Shown here: positions 18,584 to 26,186 of the stretch, one piece after another
How positions within the stretch are numbered: the stretch's first letter is position 1
Layout: each line of letters opens with the position of its first letter
Origin: Lentilactobacillus kribbianus
GTDB lineage: Bacteria; Bacillota; Bacilli; Lactobacillales; Lactobacillaceae
Direction: 5' to 3'
NCBI RefSeq assembly: GCF_013184075.1
Contig: NZ_JABEQQ010000002.1
Coordinates: forward strand, 62,001-126,000
Length of the DNA stretch: 64,000 nt
Position numbers and translations under genes: made by a program
The notes under the pieces: generated by a model
Databases searched by the model: none
The model's input: only the letters and a program-made list of their open reading frames with translations
What the model was told of the DNA's origin: nothing

Positions 18584-19343
18584 AACAACACCGACTAATG
18601 AAACCGACTTCGTTATTGGCCGTCATCCGGTGGTCTCGGCATTAAAATCAGATCAAGAGGCTAACAAATTATTTTTGCAGACGGGAATTAATGAAAATGA
18701 ACCGGTGATTGCAACCGCAATTAAGTTAGCTAATAAAAAACGATTAGTAATTTCGAAAGTCCCTAAACAAAAACTAGATCAAATGACCCATCATCAAAAT
18801 CACCAAGGCATAGTCCTTGGCGTAGCGGCTTTTAAGTACGCTGAGATTGATGATTTGTTTGATAATGCTGCGGCTAAGAATGAAACACCATTCTTGATTA
18901 TTTTGGATAATATTGAAGATCCCCATAATCTAGGATCTATTATTCGAACTGCCGATGCCGCTGGCGTTCATGGCATTATTATTCCTAAGCATCGAGCAGT
19001 AGGGCTAACGGCAACGGTAGCTAAAACTTCGGCTGGTGCGATTGAACGAGTACCCGTTGCCAGAGTGACTAACTTGACAAATACGATTAAAGAGCTTAAA
19101 GATCGTGGCGTTTGGATTTTTGGTACTGATATGAAGGGGACTGATTATCGCCGTTGGAATGCTAGCGGCGCTTCAGCCCTAATTATTGGTAATGAAGGCA
19201 AAGGAATTTCACCACTAGTGAAAAAACAAGTAGATGAAATGCTAACTATCCCAATGGTTGGCGATATTCAAAGCCTAAACGCCAGTGTGGCGGCTAGCGT
19301 CTTAATTTATCAGGGGTATAATACTCGTCACCCGTTAAGCTAG
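18570..19343 (+). CDS. rlmB: 23S rRNA 2'-O-methyltransferase RlmB (TrmH family)
   Basis: SpoU-type enzyme that methylates the ribose of a 23S rRNA guanosine (G2251 in E. coli). An N-terminal substrate-binding domain ([14 protein letters not shown], 14-27) is followed by a knotted SAM-binding domain with the three SPOUT motifs: [19 protein letters not shown] (near 112-130), [13 protein letters not shown] (near 205-217) and [14 protein letters not shown] (near 234-247). Its 257 residues are typical. SD GGAGG lies inside the mrnC end; the genes overlap, and rae1 starts 11 bases after. Confidence 0.92.
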   Translation: MKPNETTPTNETDFVIGRHPVVSALKSDQEANKLFLQTGINENEPVIATAIKLANKKRLVISKVPKQKLDQMTHHQNHQGIVLGVAAFKYAEIDDLFDNAAAKNETPFLIILDNIEDPHNLGSIIRTADAAGVHGIIIPKHRAVGLTATVAKTSAGAIERVPVARVTNLTNTIKELKDRGVWIFGTDMKGTDYRRWNASGASALIIGNEGKGISPLVKKQVDEMLTIPMVGDIQSLNASVAASVLIYQGYNTRHPLS

Positions 19344-19354
19344 GGGGTCAAAAG

Positions 19355-19897
19355 ATGAAAGAAGATTTATTGATTGTTGATGCCTATAATATGATTGGCA
19401 ATTGGCCGGAACTTAATAAACTGAAACAGGCTAACCGCTTGGCCGATGCTCGTGATCAATTAATTAAAACTTTATCAGAATATAAAAAATACCGAGATTT
19501 AAATATGATTGTGGTCTTTGATGCGATGTATGTTCCCGGTAATTCTAAAAGTTTTGAAAAATATGACATGGAGATCATTTGGACCAGCAAGGATGAAACT
19601 GCAGATAGTTATATCGAAGCGTTAGCTCGCCGCAAACAAAGCCGGTTTGTGCAAGTAACGGTTGCCACCAGTGATCAGGCTGAGCAATGGACGGTTTTTG
19701 CGGCCGGAGCTTTAAGAATTCCGGCGCGAGAATTACTGGCTGATGTTAAACGAGCAAGAAGTGAAGTTAAACGACAAACTCAGGAAATTTTTGATCAGGG
19801 AATTGTTTTTGGTCGAACTACATTTACCCAAAATCAATTACTGGCGTTGGAAAAATTACGGGAAGATTTAAGTCAACGGCATCATGATAATGACTGA
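19355..19897 (+). CDS. rae1: NYN-domain ribosome-associated endonuclease (Rae1/YacP)
   Basis: A PIN-like/NYN endonuclease of 180 residues. In Bacillus subtilis the homologue enters the ribosomal A site and cleaves certain mRNAs during translation. The N-terminal LLIVDAYNMIGNWPEL (5-20) holds the catalytic Asp, FDAMYV and TSKDETADSYIE (near 90-101) supply further acidic residues, and VTVATSDQAEQW is the third strand. The location between rlmB and the sigma factor gene is the conserved Bacillus position (yacP). SD GGGGG lies upstream of ATG. Confidence 0.85.
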   Translation: MKEDLLIVDAYNMIGNWPELNKLKQANRLADARDQLIKTLSEYKKYRDLNMIVVFDAMYVPGNSKSFEKYDMEIIWTSKDETADSYIEALARRKQSRFVQVTVATSDQAEQWTVFAAGALRIPARELLADVKRARSEVKRQTQEIFDQGIVFGRTTFTQNQLLALEKLREDLSQRHHDND

Positions 19898-19967
19898 TAT
19901 TGATTAATTAATAGTAATGTAGTTTGTGAAAAGCATGTACTACCTGTTAAAACAAGCGTTCGCTTGC

Positions 19968-19981
19968 TGAAAACGGTTTCG
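19968..19981 (+). promoter_or_regulatory. Possible CcpA site (cre) before the sigma-factor gene
   Basis: TGAAAACGGTTTCG matches TGNAANCGNTNNCA at 8 of 9 fixed positions; only the last A is G. It lies 43 bases before the start codon. Just before it, CAAGC-GTTC-GCTTG at 19954-19967 is a small hairpin. Confidence 0.4.
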
Positions 19982-20023
19982 TTATTTACTCTGAGACTAC
20001 TTTTGAAAAGGGAGTCGTTAAAA

Positions 20024-20566
20024 ATGACGAATGACGAAATTGATTTAATCCAATTAGTGGCTGAGGGTGACAGTTTGGCCTTGAAACAATTATTTTTAAT
20101 GTACCAACCGGTCGTTAATAGTTTACGCAGTCAATTCTTTATTATTGGTTTTGATAAAGATGATTGGTACCAAGAGGCACGCTTAGTATTGTTTCATTCG
20201 GCTCAACGTTTCAATCCGACCAAACAAGTTACCTTTGGCAGTTTTTATAAACGAAATTTGCGAAATCGAATTATTGATTTAATCCGAGCCACTCAGGCTC
20301 AAAAAAGAGCTCCTAAAGAGGCGATTGCGTCTTTAGAAGCGCATCCTGATTACTACGATGATTTAGTTATTGATAAAAATAGTGTTTCACCAGAAGCCAC
20401 AACTGTTTTACATGACTCGTTAAATATGGCCTATCGACGGTTTTCACCATTAGAACAACAAGCATTTTTAGCAATGCTGTCCCAAACTAATGTATCGCCG
20501 CAATCCAGAGCAGTAGTGAACGCGTTTGAACGGTGTAAACACAAGTATCGAGATAGCATTGATTGA
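20024..20566 (+). CDS. RNA polymerase sigma factor of the SigH/ComX type
   Basis: Alternative sigma factor of 180 residues located where sigH lies in Bacillus (between rae1 and rpmG). Region 2 is clear: LFLMYQPVVNSL, then DWYQEARLVLFHSAQRF and FGSFYKRNLRNRIIDLIRA (about 48-87), binding core polymerase and the -10 element. Region 4 (LEQQAFLAMLS to AFERCKHKYRD) appears several residues shorter than in Bacillus SigH, so the recognition helix is reduced. In lactobacilli such factors drive late competence genes. ATG at 20024 is preferred over the in-frame upstream start because AAAAGGGA lies 11 bases before it. Confidence 0.8.
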   Translation: MTNDEIDLIQLVAEGDSLALKQLFLMYQPVVNSLRSQFFIIGFDKDDWYQEARLVLFHSAQRFNPTKQVTFGSFYKRNLRNRIIDLIRATQAQKRAPKEAIASLEAHPDYYDDLVIDKNSVSPEATTVLHDSLNMAYRRFSPLEQQAFLAMLSQTNVSPQSRAVVNAFERCKHKYRDSID

Positions 20567-20586
20567 CGTTGTTGCTAATCAATGCT
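20555..20586. repeat. Perfect 10-bp inverted repeat across the rpmG promoter and sigma-gene stop
   Basis: AGCATTGATT (20555-20564) and AATCAATGCT (20577-20586) with a 12-base spacer. It contains the sigma-gene stop codon, covers the -35 of the rpmG promoter and touches its -10. No T run follows, so it is not a normal terminator. Confidence 0.6.
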
Positions 20587-20591
20587 AGAAT
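20563..20591 (+). promoter_or_regulatory. Promoter for rpmG-secE
   Basis: TTGACG (20563-20568), a 17-base spacer and TAGAAT (20586-20591), with a TG one base before the -10. It starts inside the last codons of the sigma-factor gene and is a near-consensus vegetative promoter. Confidence 0.85.
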
Positions 20592-20618
20592 ACTTAATGA
20601 TTGTCAGGAGGAAGTTAA

Positions 20619-20768
20619 ATGGCTCACAAAAAAGTAGCATTAGCTTGTTCGGTTTGCGGGTCAAGAAATTATACGATTCCTGCCAAACCGGGGCGAACAA
20701 GTCGATTAGAAGTAAAAAAGTTTTGTAAACATTGTGGCGGTTATACGCTGCATCGAGAGACCAAGTAA
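20619..20768 (+). CDS. rpmG: 50S ribosomal protein L33 (zinc-binding type)
   Basis: A 49-residue ribosomal protein with two CxxC pairs, CSVCG (10-14) and CKHCG (36-40), which makes it the zinc-dependent (C+) form of L33. The location directly before secE and nusG is conserved in Firmicutes. SD AGGAGG lies 7 bases before ATG. The gene is too short for most ORF filters but the whole sequence matches the family. Confidence 0.95.
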   Translation: MAHKKVALACSVCGSRNYTIPAKPGRTSRLEVKKFCKHCGGYTLHRETK

Positions 20769-20785
20769 CCTAAGGAGGAGACATC

Positions 20786-20962
20786 TTGAAATTAATTAAT
20801 TTCTTTAAAAGCGTTGTTCAAGAAATGAAAGAAGTAACATGGCCAAATGCCGCTCAAACACGGCGAGATACATCCACTGTTGTGGGCACATCTATTATTA
20901 TGGCTGCCTTCTTAGGCTTCTTTGATTGGTTGTTTCAATGGTTGATCTCGTTTATGGCGTAG
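20786..20962 (+). CDS. secE: Preprotein translocase subunit SecE
   Basis: Essential small subunit of the SecYEG channel that clamps SecY. It has 58 residues: an amphipathic N-terminal helix with KSVVQEMKEVTWPNAAQTRRDT (key VTWP motif near 17-20) and one membrane helix (about 30-55). It starts at TTG with TAAGGAGG 7 bases upstream. It is followed by the nusG promoter and a terminator-like hairpin, so rpmG-secE forms its own short unit. Confidence 0.95.
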   Translation: MKLINFFKSVVQEMKEVTWPNAAQTRRDTSTVVGTSIIMAAFLGFFDWLFQWLISFMA

Positions 20963-20979
20963 TCATCTTAAAAAATGTT

Positions 20980-20988
20980 TGCTATAAT
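20980..20988 (+). promoter_or_regulatory. Extended -10 promoter between secE and nusG
   Basis: TGCTATAAT is a perfect extended -10. No good -35 is visible 17 bases upstream. The start point would be near 20995, only about 9 bases before the hairpin at 21004. Confidence 0.65.
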
Positions 20989-21003
20989 ATAAATATGAGT
21001 TGT

Positions 21004-21031
21004 CGAACCTGTATTCATACAGGTTTTTTTA
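21004..21031 (+). terminator. Terminator-like hairpin between secE and nusG
   Basis: AACCTGTAT, TC, ATACAGGTT is a palindromic hairpin of up to 9 bp followed by TTTTT. It lies downstream of the promoter at 20980 and upstream of nusG, so it could end secE transcripts and also attenuate nusG transcripts. Confidence 0.8.
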
Positions 21032-21060
21032 TTTGATTTCATTTAGTAAAGGAGAACAAT

Positions 21061-21612
21061 ATGGTCGAATCAGCTGAAAAACAATGGTATGTGTTACATA
21101 CATATTCTGGATACGAAAATAAAGTTAAAATGAACCTAGATAGTCGAAAACAATCTATGGGAATGGAAGACAATATTTTTCGCGTAGTTGTGCCAGAACA
21201 AGAAGAACATGAAACCACTAAAAGTGGGGAAGATAAAATTAAAATGGATAAAACTTTCCCAGGCTACGTGCTAGTAGAAATGGTTATGACAGATCAAGCT
21301 TGGTATGTGGTTCGTAATACTCCAGGAGTTACTGGATTTGTGGGTTCTCATGGTCAAGGTAGTAAGCCCACTCCATTATTACCAGATGAAATTGATCACG
21401 TTTTGAAGATGATCGGCATGAATGCCCGTCATGAACAATTGGACGTTGAAGAAGGCGATACGGTTAAAGTGGTTGACGGCGCCTTTACTGGTTTAACTGG
21501 TCAAGTAACCGAAATTGATAATGAAAAGATGCGTTTGAAGGTTAATATTGATATGTTTGGTCGAGAAACCAGTACTGAATTGAAATTTAACCAAATCGAT
21601 CCAATTATCTAA
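21061..21612 (+). CDS. nusG: Transcription termination/antitermination factor NusG
   Basis: Binds RNA polymerase and couples it to ribosomes or controls pausing. The 183 residues have the NGN domain (KQWYVLHTYSGYENKVKMNL at 7-26; FPGYVLVEM near 67-75; VRNTPGVTGFVG near 85-96) and a C-terminal KOW domain (VEEGDTVKVVDGAFTGLTGQV near 125-146, shortened here to its core). SD AAAGGAG lies 8 bases upstream. It seems to be transcribed apart from rpmG-secE and from rplKA. Confidence 0.97.
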   Translation: MVESAEKQWYVLHTYSGYENKVKMNLDSRKQSMGMEDNIFRVVVPEQEEHETTKSGEDKIKMDKTFPGYVLVEMVMTDQAWYVVRNTPGVTGFVGSHGQGSKPTPLLPDEIDHVLKMIGMNARHEQLDVEEGDTVKVVDGAFTGLTGQVTEIDNEKMRLKVNIDMFGRETSTELKFNQIDPII

Positions 21613-21618
21613 TAAAAA

Positions 21619-21647
21619 TTGTCGAAACTAAAAAGTTATGGTATACT
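21619..21647 (+). promoter_or_regulatory. Promoter for rplK-rplA
   Basis: TTGTCG (21619-21624), a 17-base spacer and TATACT (21642-21647), placed seven bases after the nusG stop. Confidence 0.8.
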
Positions 21648-21677
21648 CATGTAGTATGTTTTTTGCATACGATAAAC

Positions 21678-21710
21678 GTGGGAGGAGAAATTTTAATCTC
21701 CAATTACCAC
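21678..21710 (+). promoter_or_regulatory. Predicted L1-type autoregulatory RNA motif before rplK
   Basis: GTGG (21678-21681), GA, GGAGA (21684-21688), loop, TCTCC, AATTA, CCAC (21707-21710): two stems with an asymmetric internal loop. A small hairpin GTATG/CATAC (21654-21670) precedes it. L1 is known to repress its own operon in other bacteria by binding the leader; assignment of this motif to L1 is inference. Confidence 0.6.
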
Positions 21711-21735
21711 ACACGGACTTAAGGAGGTATGTCTC

Positions 21736-22161
21736 GTGGCTAAAAAAGTAGCTAACATTGTTAAATTACAAATCCCTGCGGGCAAAGCAACACCTGCCCC
21801 TCCAGTTGGACCAGCTTTAGGTCAAGCAGGTATCAACATCATGGGCTTTACTAAGGAATTTAACGCACGTACTGCTGATCAAGCAGGTATGATCATTCCA
21901 GTTGTTATTTCTGTGTATGAAGATCGTTCGTTTGATTTCATTACTAAGACCCCACCTGCCGCTGTTTTGCTCAAGAAAGCTGCTGGCGTTGAACATGGTT
22001 CTGGCGAACCTAACACTAACAAGGTTGCAACTGTAACCAAGGATCAAGTGAAAGAAATCGCTGAAACTAAAATGCAAGACCTTAACGCAGCTGACGTTGA
22101 AGCAGCTATGCGTATGATTGAAGGTACTGCACGAAGCATGGGCTTCGTTGTTGAAGGTTAA
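21736..22161 (+). CDS. rplK: 50S ribosomal protein L11
   Basis: L11 binds 23S rRNA in the GTPase-associated centre and is needed for the RelA stringent response. The 141 residues match the family: [20 protein letters not shown] (about 11-30), [16 protein letters not shown] (near 70-85), and the C-terminal RNA-binding domain ending in [12 protein letters not shown]. It starts at GTG with TTAAGGAGG upstream. Co-transcribed with rplA 94 bases downstream. Confidence 0.98.
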   Translation: MAKKVANIVKLQIPAGKATPAPPVGPALGQAGINIMGFTKEFNARTADQAGMIIPVVISVYEDRSFDFITKTPPAAVLLKKAAGVEHGSGEPNTNKVATVTKDQVKEIAETKMQDLNAADVEAAMRMIEGTARSMGFVVEG

Positions 22162-22209
22162 TTTTATTTAACCCAAAAATGTACCTACGATGCGTTGCTG
22201 ACGCGTCAC

Positions 22210-22234
22210 GTGGGAGGTTTAACCGTTATACCAC
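22210..22234 (+). promoter_or_regulatory. Second L1-type motif, between rplK and rplA
   Basis: GTGG (22210-22213), GA, GGT-TTA-ACC, GTTATA, CCAC (22231-22234) repeats the plan seen ahead of rplK. It is preceded by the hairpin GCGT-TGCTG-ACGC (22192-22204) and lies just before the rplA SD. Confidence 0.6.
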
Positions 22235-22255
22235 AATGCAAGGAGGAAAACACAC

Positions 22256-22948
22256 ATGGCTCGTAAACGAGGAAAACAATATCAAGATGCTGTAAAGCAA
22301 ATTGATCAAGATAAGAAATACGCTTTGTCAGAAGCAGTTGAGTTAGTTAAAAAAATTGACTTTGCTAAATTTGACGATACAGTAAGTATCGCATTTAAAT
22401 TAAACGTTGATACTAAACAAGCTGATCAACAACTACGGGGAGCAGTTGTTCTACCTAATGGTACTGGTAAAGAACAAACTGTTGTCGTATTTGCAAAGGG
22501 TGATAAGGCTAAAGAAGCCGAAGCAGCCGGTGCAGACTTTGTTGGTGAAGCTGACTTAGTTGAAAAAATTCAAGATGGCTGGTTGGACTTTGACGTTGCT
22601 ATCGCTACTCCAGACATGATGGCTCAAGTTGGTCGTCTTGGTCGAGTATTGGGACCTAAAGGTTTGATGCCAAACCCTAAGACTGGTACTGTTACTATGG
22701 ATGTAACGAAGGCCGTTTCAGACTCTAAAGCTGGTAAGGTTACTTACCGGACTGACCGTGACGGAAACGTTGCTGTCCCAGTTGGTAAGGTATCATTTGA
22801 TGCCGACAAATTGGCTGGTAACATTAAGACCATTGCTGACGTTATTGTTCGTGCCCGTCCAGCTGCTGTTCGTGGTACTTACATCCAAAACGTTTCGATT
22901 TCATCAACATTCGGCCCTGGTGTCGAACTTGATATCGACGCAATGTAA
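22256..22948 (+). CDS. rplA: 50S ribosomal protein L1
   Basis: Forms the L1 stalk that helps release deacylated tRNA; also a translational repressor in many bacteria. The 230 residues carry the N-terminal [12 protein letters not shown] start, the domain II stretch [20 protein letters not shown] (near 124-143) and the C-terminal [21 protein letters not shown] lies 9 bases upstream. The paired leader motifs at 21678 and 22210 suggest L1 controls both genes. Confidence 0.98.
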   Translation: MARKRGKQYQDAVKQIDQDKKYALSEAVELVKKIDFAKFDDTVSIAFKLNVDTKQADQQLRGAVVLPNGTGKEQTVVVFAKGDKAKEAEAAGADFVGEADLVEKIQDGWLDFDVAIATPDMMAQVGRLGRVLGPKGLMPNPKTGTVTMDVTKAVSDSKAGKVTYRTDRDGNVAVPVGKVSFDADKLAGNIKTIADVIVRARPAAVRGTYIQNVSISSTFGPGVELDIDAM

Positions 22949-22991
22949 TTCTTAGCACTAGTTGGAATTAATTCTCGAAAAAATCCCTATA

Positions 22992-23020
22992 TTGACGATA
23001 GTCAAACCATGTGGTATGAT
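22992..23020 (+). promoter_or_regulatory. Promoter for rplJ-rplL
   Basis: TTGACG (22992-22997), a 17-base spacer and TATGAT (23015-23020): near-consensus. The rplJL transcript starts near 23027, inside the rplA-rplJ gap. Confidence 0.85.
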
Positions 23021-23026
23021 TCTATC

Positions 23027-23150
23027 TGTTATATATCTGCCCTAAGACTCAGGAGGCGCAAGCCTTAATTATTCCTGCCGAGGAAAAAGTTTCTTTCCTA
23101 TGTCTTTTTGGCGGCATAGGGATTTTTTTATTAAATCCCAACGAAAATTT
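23027..23150 (+). promoter_or_regulatory. L10 leader RNA with attenuator
   Basis: About 125 bases of structured leader precede rplJ. It contains CTCAGGAGGCGCAAGCC..GCCGAGG stretches typical of Firmicute L10 leaders and ends in an intrinsic terminator (TTCCTATG / CATAGGGA plus seven T, 23094-23129). L10, alone or bound to L7/L12, is known to bind such leaders and lower expression of its own operon. The position, terminator and family fit make this a confident call, though the exact fold was not computed. Confidence 0.85.
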
Positions 23151-23165
23151 TGGGAGGTGAAATTC

Positions 23166-23678
23166 GTGAGTGAACAAGCTATTGCTACTAAAGCTAAATT
23201 AGTTGATGAAGTTGTTGAAAAATTCAATAACGCATCATCAGTTGTTGTAGTTGACTACCGGGGACTTACTGTTGCCGAAGTTACTGAATTACGTAAGCAA
23301 TTACGTGAATCTGGCGTTTCAATGAAAGTTATCAAAAACAAGATTTTGACACGCGCTGCAGAAAAAGCTGGCTTTGATGATTTAAAGGATACATTTGTTG
23401 GACCAACTGCTATTGCATTTGGTTCTGACGATCCAATCGCTGCCGCTAAGGTAATGCACAACTTCTCTAAGACTGCTAAAGCCTTGGAACTTAAAGGTGG
23501 TATTATCGACGGCAAGGTTGCTTCAGTAGAAGAAATTGCTACCTACGCTACTTTACCAAGTCGCGAAGAACTATTGTCTACATTGGCAAATATTCTTCAA
23601 GCACCTGTACGTAACGTTGCATACGCCGTTAAGGCAGTTGCAGAAAAAAAAGAATCTGACGATGGCGACGCTGCCTAG
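23166..23678 (+). CDS. rplJ: 50S ribosomal protein L10
   Basis: L10 anchors L7/L12 dimers on the ribosome. At 170 residues it is of normal length; [20 protein letters not shown] (about 28-47) and [13 protein letters not shown] are family features, and the C-terminal helix (about 130-160) is the L7/L12 binding site. The frame is open upstream into the leader terminator; the GTG at 23166 behind GGGAGGTGA is the proper start. Followed 36 bases later by rplL. Confidence 0.97.
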   Translation: MSEQAIATKAKLVDEVVEKFNNASSVVVVDYRGLTVAEVTELRKQLRESGVSMKVIKNKILTRAAEKAGFDDLKDTFVGPTAIAFGSDDPIAAAKVMHNFSKTAKALELKGGIIDGKVASVEEIATYATLPSREELLSTLANILQAPVRNVAYAVKAVAEKKESDDGDAA

Positions 23679-23714
23679 TCAACAATAAATTCCAATTATA
23701 TGGAGGAAAATACA

Positions 23715-24080
23715 ATGGCTTTTGATAAAGACAACATTATTGCTCAATTAAAAGAAGCTTCAATTACTGACTTAAACGACTTAGTTAGCTCAATCGAAGA
23801 AGAATTCGGTGTTTCAGCTGCTGCTCCTGTAGCTGCTGCTGGTGCTGCTGGTGCTGATGATGGCGCTAAGGATTCTTACGATGTTGAATTGACTGAATCT
23901 GGTGACCAAAAGGTTAAGGCTATTAAGGCCGTTCGTGAAATCACTGGTCTTGGCTTGAAAGATGCTAAAGGTCTTGTTGATGGCGTACCTTCAATCATCA
24001 AAGAAGGCGTTTCTGAAGACGAAGCTAACGACATCAAGGCTAAACTTGAAGAAGTTGGTGGCGTAGTTACTCTTAAGTAA
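23715..24080 (+). CDS. rplL: 50S ribosomal protein L7/L12
   Basis: Acidic stalk protein that recruits translation GTPases. The 121 residues have an N-terminal dimerisation domain (about 1-35), an Ala/Gly hinge ([13 protein letters not shown], about 36-50) and a C-terminal domain with [18 protein letters not shown]. An in-frame TTG/ATG upstream overlaps the SD GGAGG; ATG at 23715 is correct. A terminator follows at once. Confidence 0.98.
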   Translation: MAFDKDNIIAQLKEASITDLNDLVSSIEEEFGVSAAAPVAAAGAAGADDGAKDSYDVELTESGDQKVKAIKAVREITGLGLKDAKGLVDGVPSIIKEGVSEDEANDIKAKLEEVGGVVTLK

Positions 24081-24087
24081 TTTCGCT

Positions 24088-24120
24088 AAAAAAGTCTACC
24101 ACTATGGTAGGCTTTTTTTA
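24088..24120 (+). terminator. Terminator after rplL
   Basis: AAAGTCTACCA, loop, TGGTAGGCTTT then a T run; one G-T wobble in the stem. Confidence 0.9.
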
Positions 24121-24182
24121 TTTGCCAAAAAATTCAATTAAGTGCAAAATAGGTTCATACATAGATAATTGGAGGAAGTAGA

Positions 24183-25172
24183 ATGTCAGTTTTGGTATTA
24201 GGTGGTGCTGGTTACATTGGTTCTCATACGGTGGATCGTTTAGTGGAAGCCGGCGAAGATGTAGCGGTAGTTGATAACTTAATTACTGGTCACCGTCAAT
24301 CCGTTAATTCAAAAGCTCGTTTTTATGAAGGTGATGTCCGAGATAAAGAATTTATGAATCAAGTTTTTGATCAAGAAAATGTTGAAGGGGTGATTCATTT
24401 TGCCGCTTTTTCAATTGTTCCAGAATCGATGCAAGAACCGTTAAAATATTTCGATAATAATACTGGTGGCGTTATTACTCTGTTAGAAGTAATGAAAGAT
24501 CACGATGTTAAAAAAATTGTTTTTTCTTCTACAGCTGCTACTTATGGTGAGCCCAAATCAGTTCCTATTAGTGAAAATGCGGATCAAGAGCCCACTAATC
24601 CCTATGGTGCTAGCAAGTTAATGATGGAACAAATTATGCATTGGTGTGACGTTGCGTATGGAATTAAGTTTGTAGCATTACGTTATTTCAATGTGGCCGG
24701 TGCTAAAGCAGACGGTAGCATTGGTGAAGATCATCATCCAGAAACGCACCTGGTACCAATTATTTTAGAGGTGGCTGCTGGTAAACGCGATAAATTAATT
24801 ATTTACGGTAATGATTACGATACGGCTGATGGCACTTGTATTCGTGACTACGTGCACGTTATGGACTTAGCAGATGCCCATATTTTAGCGTTAAATTATT
24901 TGCGAGAAGGTAATAATAGTCAGGCGTTTAATTTAGGCTCATCAACCGGTTTTTCTAACTTGGAAATGTTACAAGCGGCTCGTAAAGCAACTGGTCAACC
25001 AATTCCAGCGGAAATGGGACCAAGACGAGCTGGTGATCCTAGTACGCTAGTGGCAGCTAGTCAGGCTGCTCGAGAGATTTTAAATTGGCAACCACAATAT
25101 GATGACGTCGAGTCAATCATTGCGACAGCTTGGCAATGGACTCAAACCCATCCTAATGGTTATGAAGATTAA
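24183..25172 (+). CDS. galE: UDP-glucose 4-epimerase
   Basis: NAD-dependent short-chain dehydrogenase that interconverts UDP-glucose and UDP-galactose, supplying galactose use and cell-surface glycans. The 329 residues have the [14 protein letters not shown] Rossmann motif (7-20), catalytic Ser/Thr in SSTAATYGE (near 115-123) and the [10 protein letters not shown] motif (Tyr/Lys near 140-149). It is not inside a gal operon here, so a housekeeping role in polysaccharide precursors is more likely than galactose catabolism. SD GGAGGAAG precedes ATG. Confidence 0.93.
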   Translation: MSVLVLGGAGYIGSHTVDRLVEAGEDVAVVDNLITGHRQSVNSKARFYEGDVRDKEFMNQVFDQENVEGVIHFAAFSIVPESMQEPLKYFDNNTGGVITLLEVMKDHDVKKIVFSSTAATYGEPKSVPISENADQEPTNPYGASKLMMEQIMHWCDVAYGIKFVALRYFNVAGAKADGSIGEDHHPETHLVPIILEVAAGKRDKLIIYGNDYDTADGTCIRDYVHVMDLADAHILALNYLREGNNSQAFNLGSSTGFSNLEMLQAARKATGQPIPAEMGPRRAGDPSTLVAASQAAREILNWQPQYDDVESIIATAWQWTQTHPNGYED

Positions 25173-25174
25173 AA

Positions 25175-25211
25175 AAACACCGCTATCTTTAAGATAGTGG
25201 TGTTTTTTATT
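25175..25211. terminator. Bidirectional terminator between galE and nrdF
   Basis: AAAACACC, CTATCT, loop, AGATAG, GGTGTTTT: a 14-bp stem with one mismatch and A/T runs on both sides. Confidence 0.9.
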
Positions 25212-26176
25212 TATTTTTTACCAAAATTATAGTCATCATCTTCCATTGATTCAACTTGTCCCAGTAGGTATCCATTACCCACTTGAGAAAAGAAGTCGTG
25301 GTTAGCGGTAGTAGTAGAAATACCGTTCATAACAATTGGATTTACGTCTTCGTTAGTGTCCGGAAAGAGTGGATCTTGGCCAAGGTTCATAAGGGCCTTA
25401 TTAGCATTATAACGGATGAAAGTTAAAACATCTTCAGTCCAACCAACTTGGTCGTAAAGTAAGTGGGTGTATTTTTCTTCGTTTCCGTATAAGCGGTACA
25501 TAAAGTCGTACATCCAATCTTTCATTTCGCTTTGTTCCTGTTCTGATAATTGGTTAAAACCAATTTGAAATTTATAACCAATATAGGTACCGTGCACAGA
25601 TTCATCTCGTAAAATTAATTTAATGATTTCAGCCACATTAGCCAGTTTATTGTGACCGAGATACCAAAGTGGTGTGTAAAAGCCTGAGTAAAAGAGGAAG
25701 GTTTCTAGAAAAACGCTGGCGACCTTTTTCTTTAGGGGATTGGTTTCGTTTTGATAAATATCTTTAATTTTAATAGTTTTATTTTGTAAGAATTCTTCAG
25801 TATCAGTCCAATCAAAAATTTCATCAATTTCTTCTGGTGAATTAAGGGTGGAAAAAATGGATGAATAACTTTTGGCATGAACGGATTCCATGAATTGAAT
25901 ATTATTCAAGACTGCAGTTTCATGCATTGTCACGGTGTTTTTACGTAAAGAAGCCATACCTTCTTGAGATTGGAGGGTATCGAGTAAGGTTAATCCACCA
26001 AACACATGACCAACTACCCATTTATGATCATCATCCAACGTCCGCCAGTCGCCAAGATCATTAGACAATGGAATTCGGGTATCTAACCAAAATTGTTCGG
26101 TTAATTTTTCCCAAGTGGCTTTGTCAATGGCATCATCGACTGCGTTCCAATTAATTGCACGATAATTTTCTGTCAT
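25211..26176 (-). CDS. nrdF: Ribonucleoside-diphosphate reductase, class Ib small subunit
   Basis: Radical-generating beta subunit that starts ribonucleotide reduction in NrdE. The 321 residues contain the metal-binding residues in LTLLDTLQSQEGMA (about 54-67), QFMESVHAKSYSSIF (near 93-107, with the radical Tyr) and RDESVHGTYIG (near 190-200). Class Ib enzymes use a dimanganese centre assembled with the flavodoxin NrdI; no nrdI lies in this operon. It starts 10 bases after nrdE and shares the NrdR-controlled transcript. Confidence 0.95.
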   Translation of the reverse strand: MTENYRAINWNAVDDAIDKATWEKLTEQFWLDTRIPLSNDLGDWRTLDDDHKWVVGHVFGGLTLLDTLQSQEGMASLRKNTVTMHETAVLNNIQFMESVHAKSYSSIFSTLNSPEEIDEIFDWTDTEEFLQNKTIKIKDIYQNETNPLKKKVASVFLETFLFYSGFYTPLWYLGHNKLANVAEIIKLILRDESVHGTYIGYKFQIGFNQLSEQEQSEMKDWMYDFMYRLYGNEEKYTHLLYDQVGWTEDVLTFIRYNANKALMNLGQDPLFPDTNEDVNPIVMNGISTTTANHDFFSQVGNGYLLGQVESMEDDDYNFGKK

Positions 26177-26186
26177 AATTTACTCC

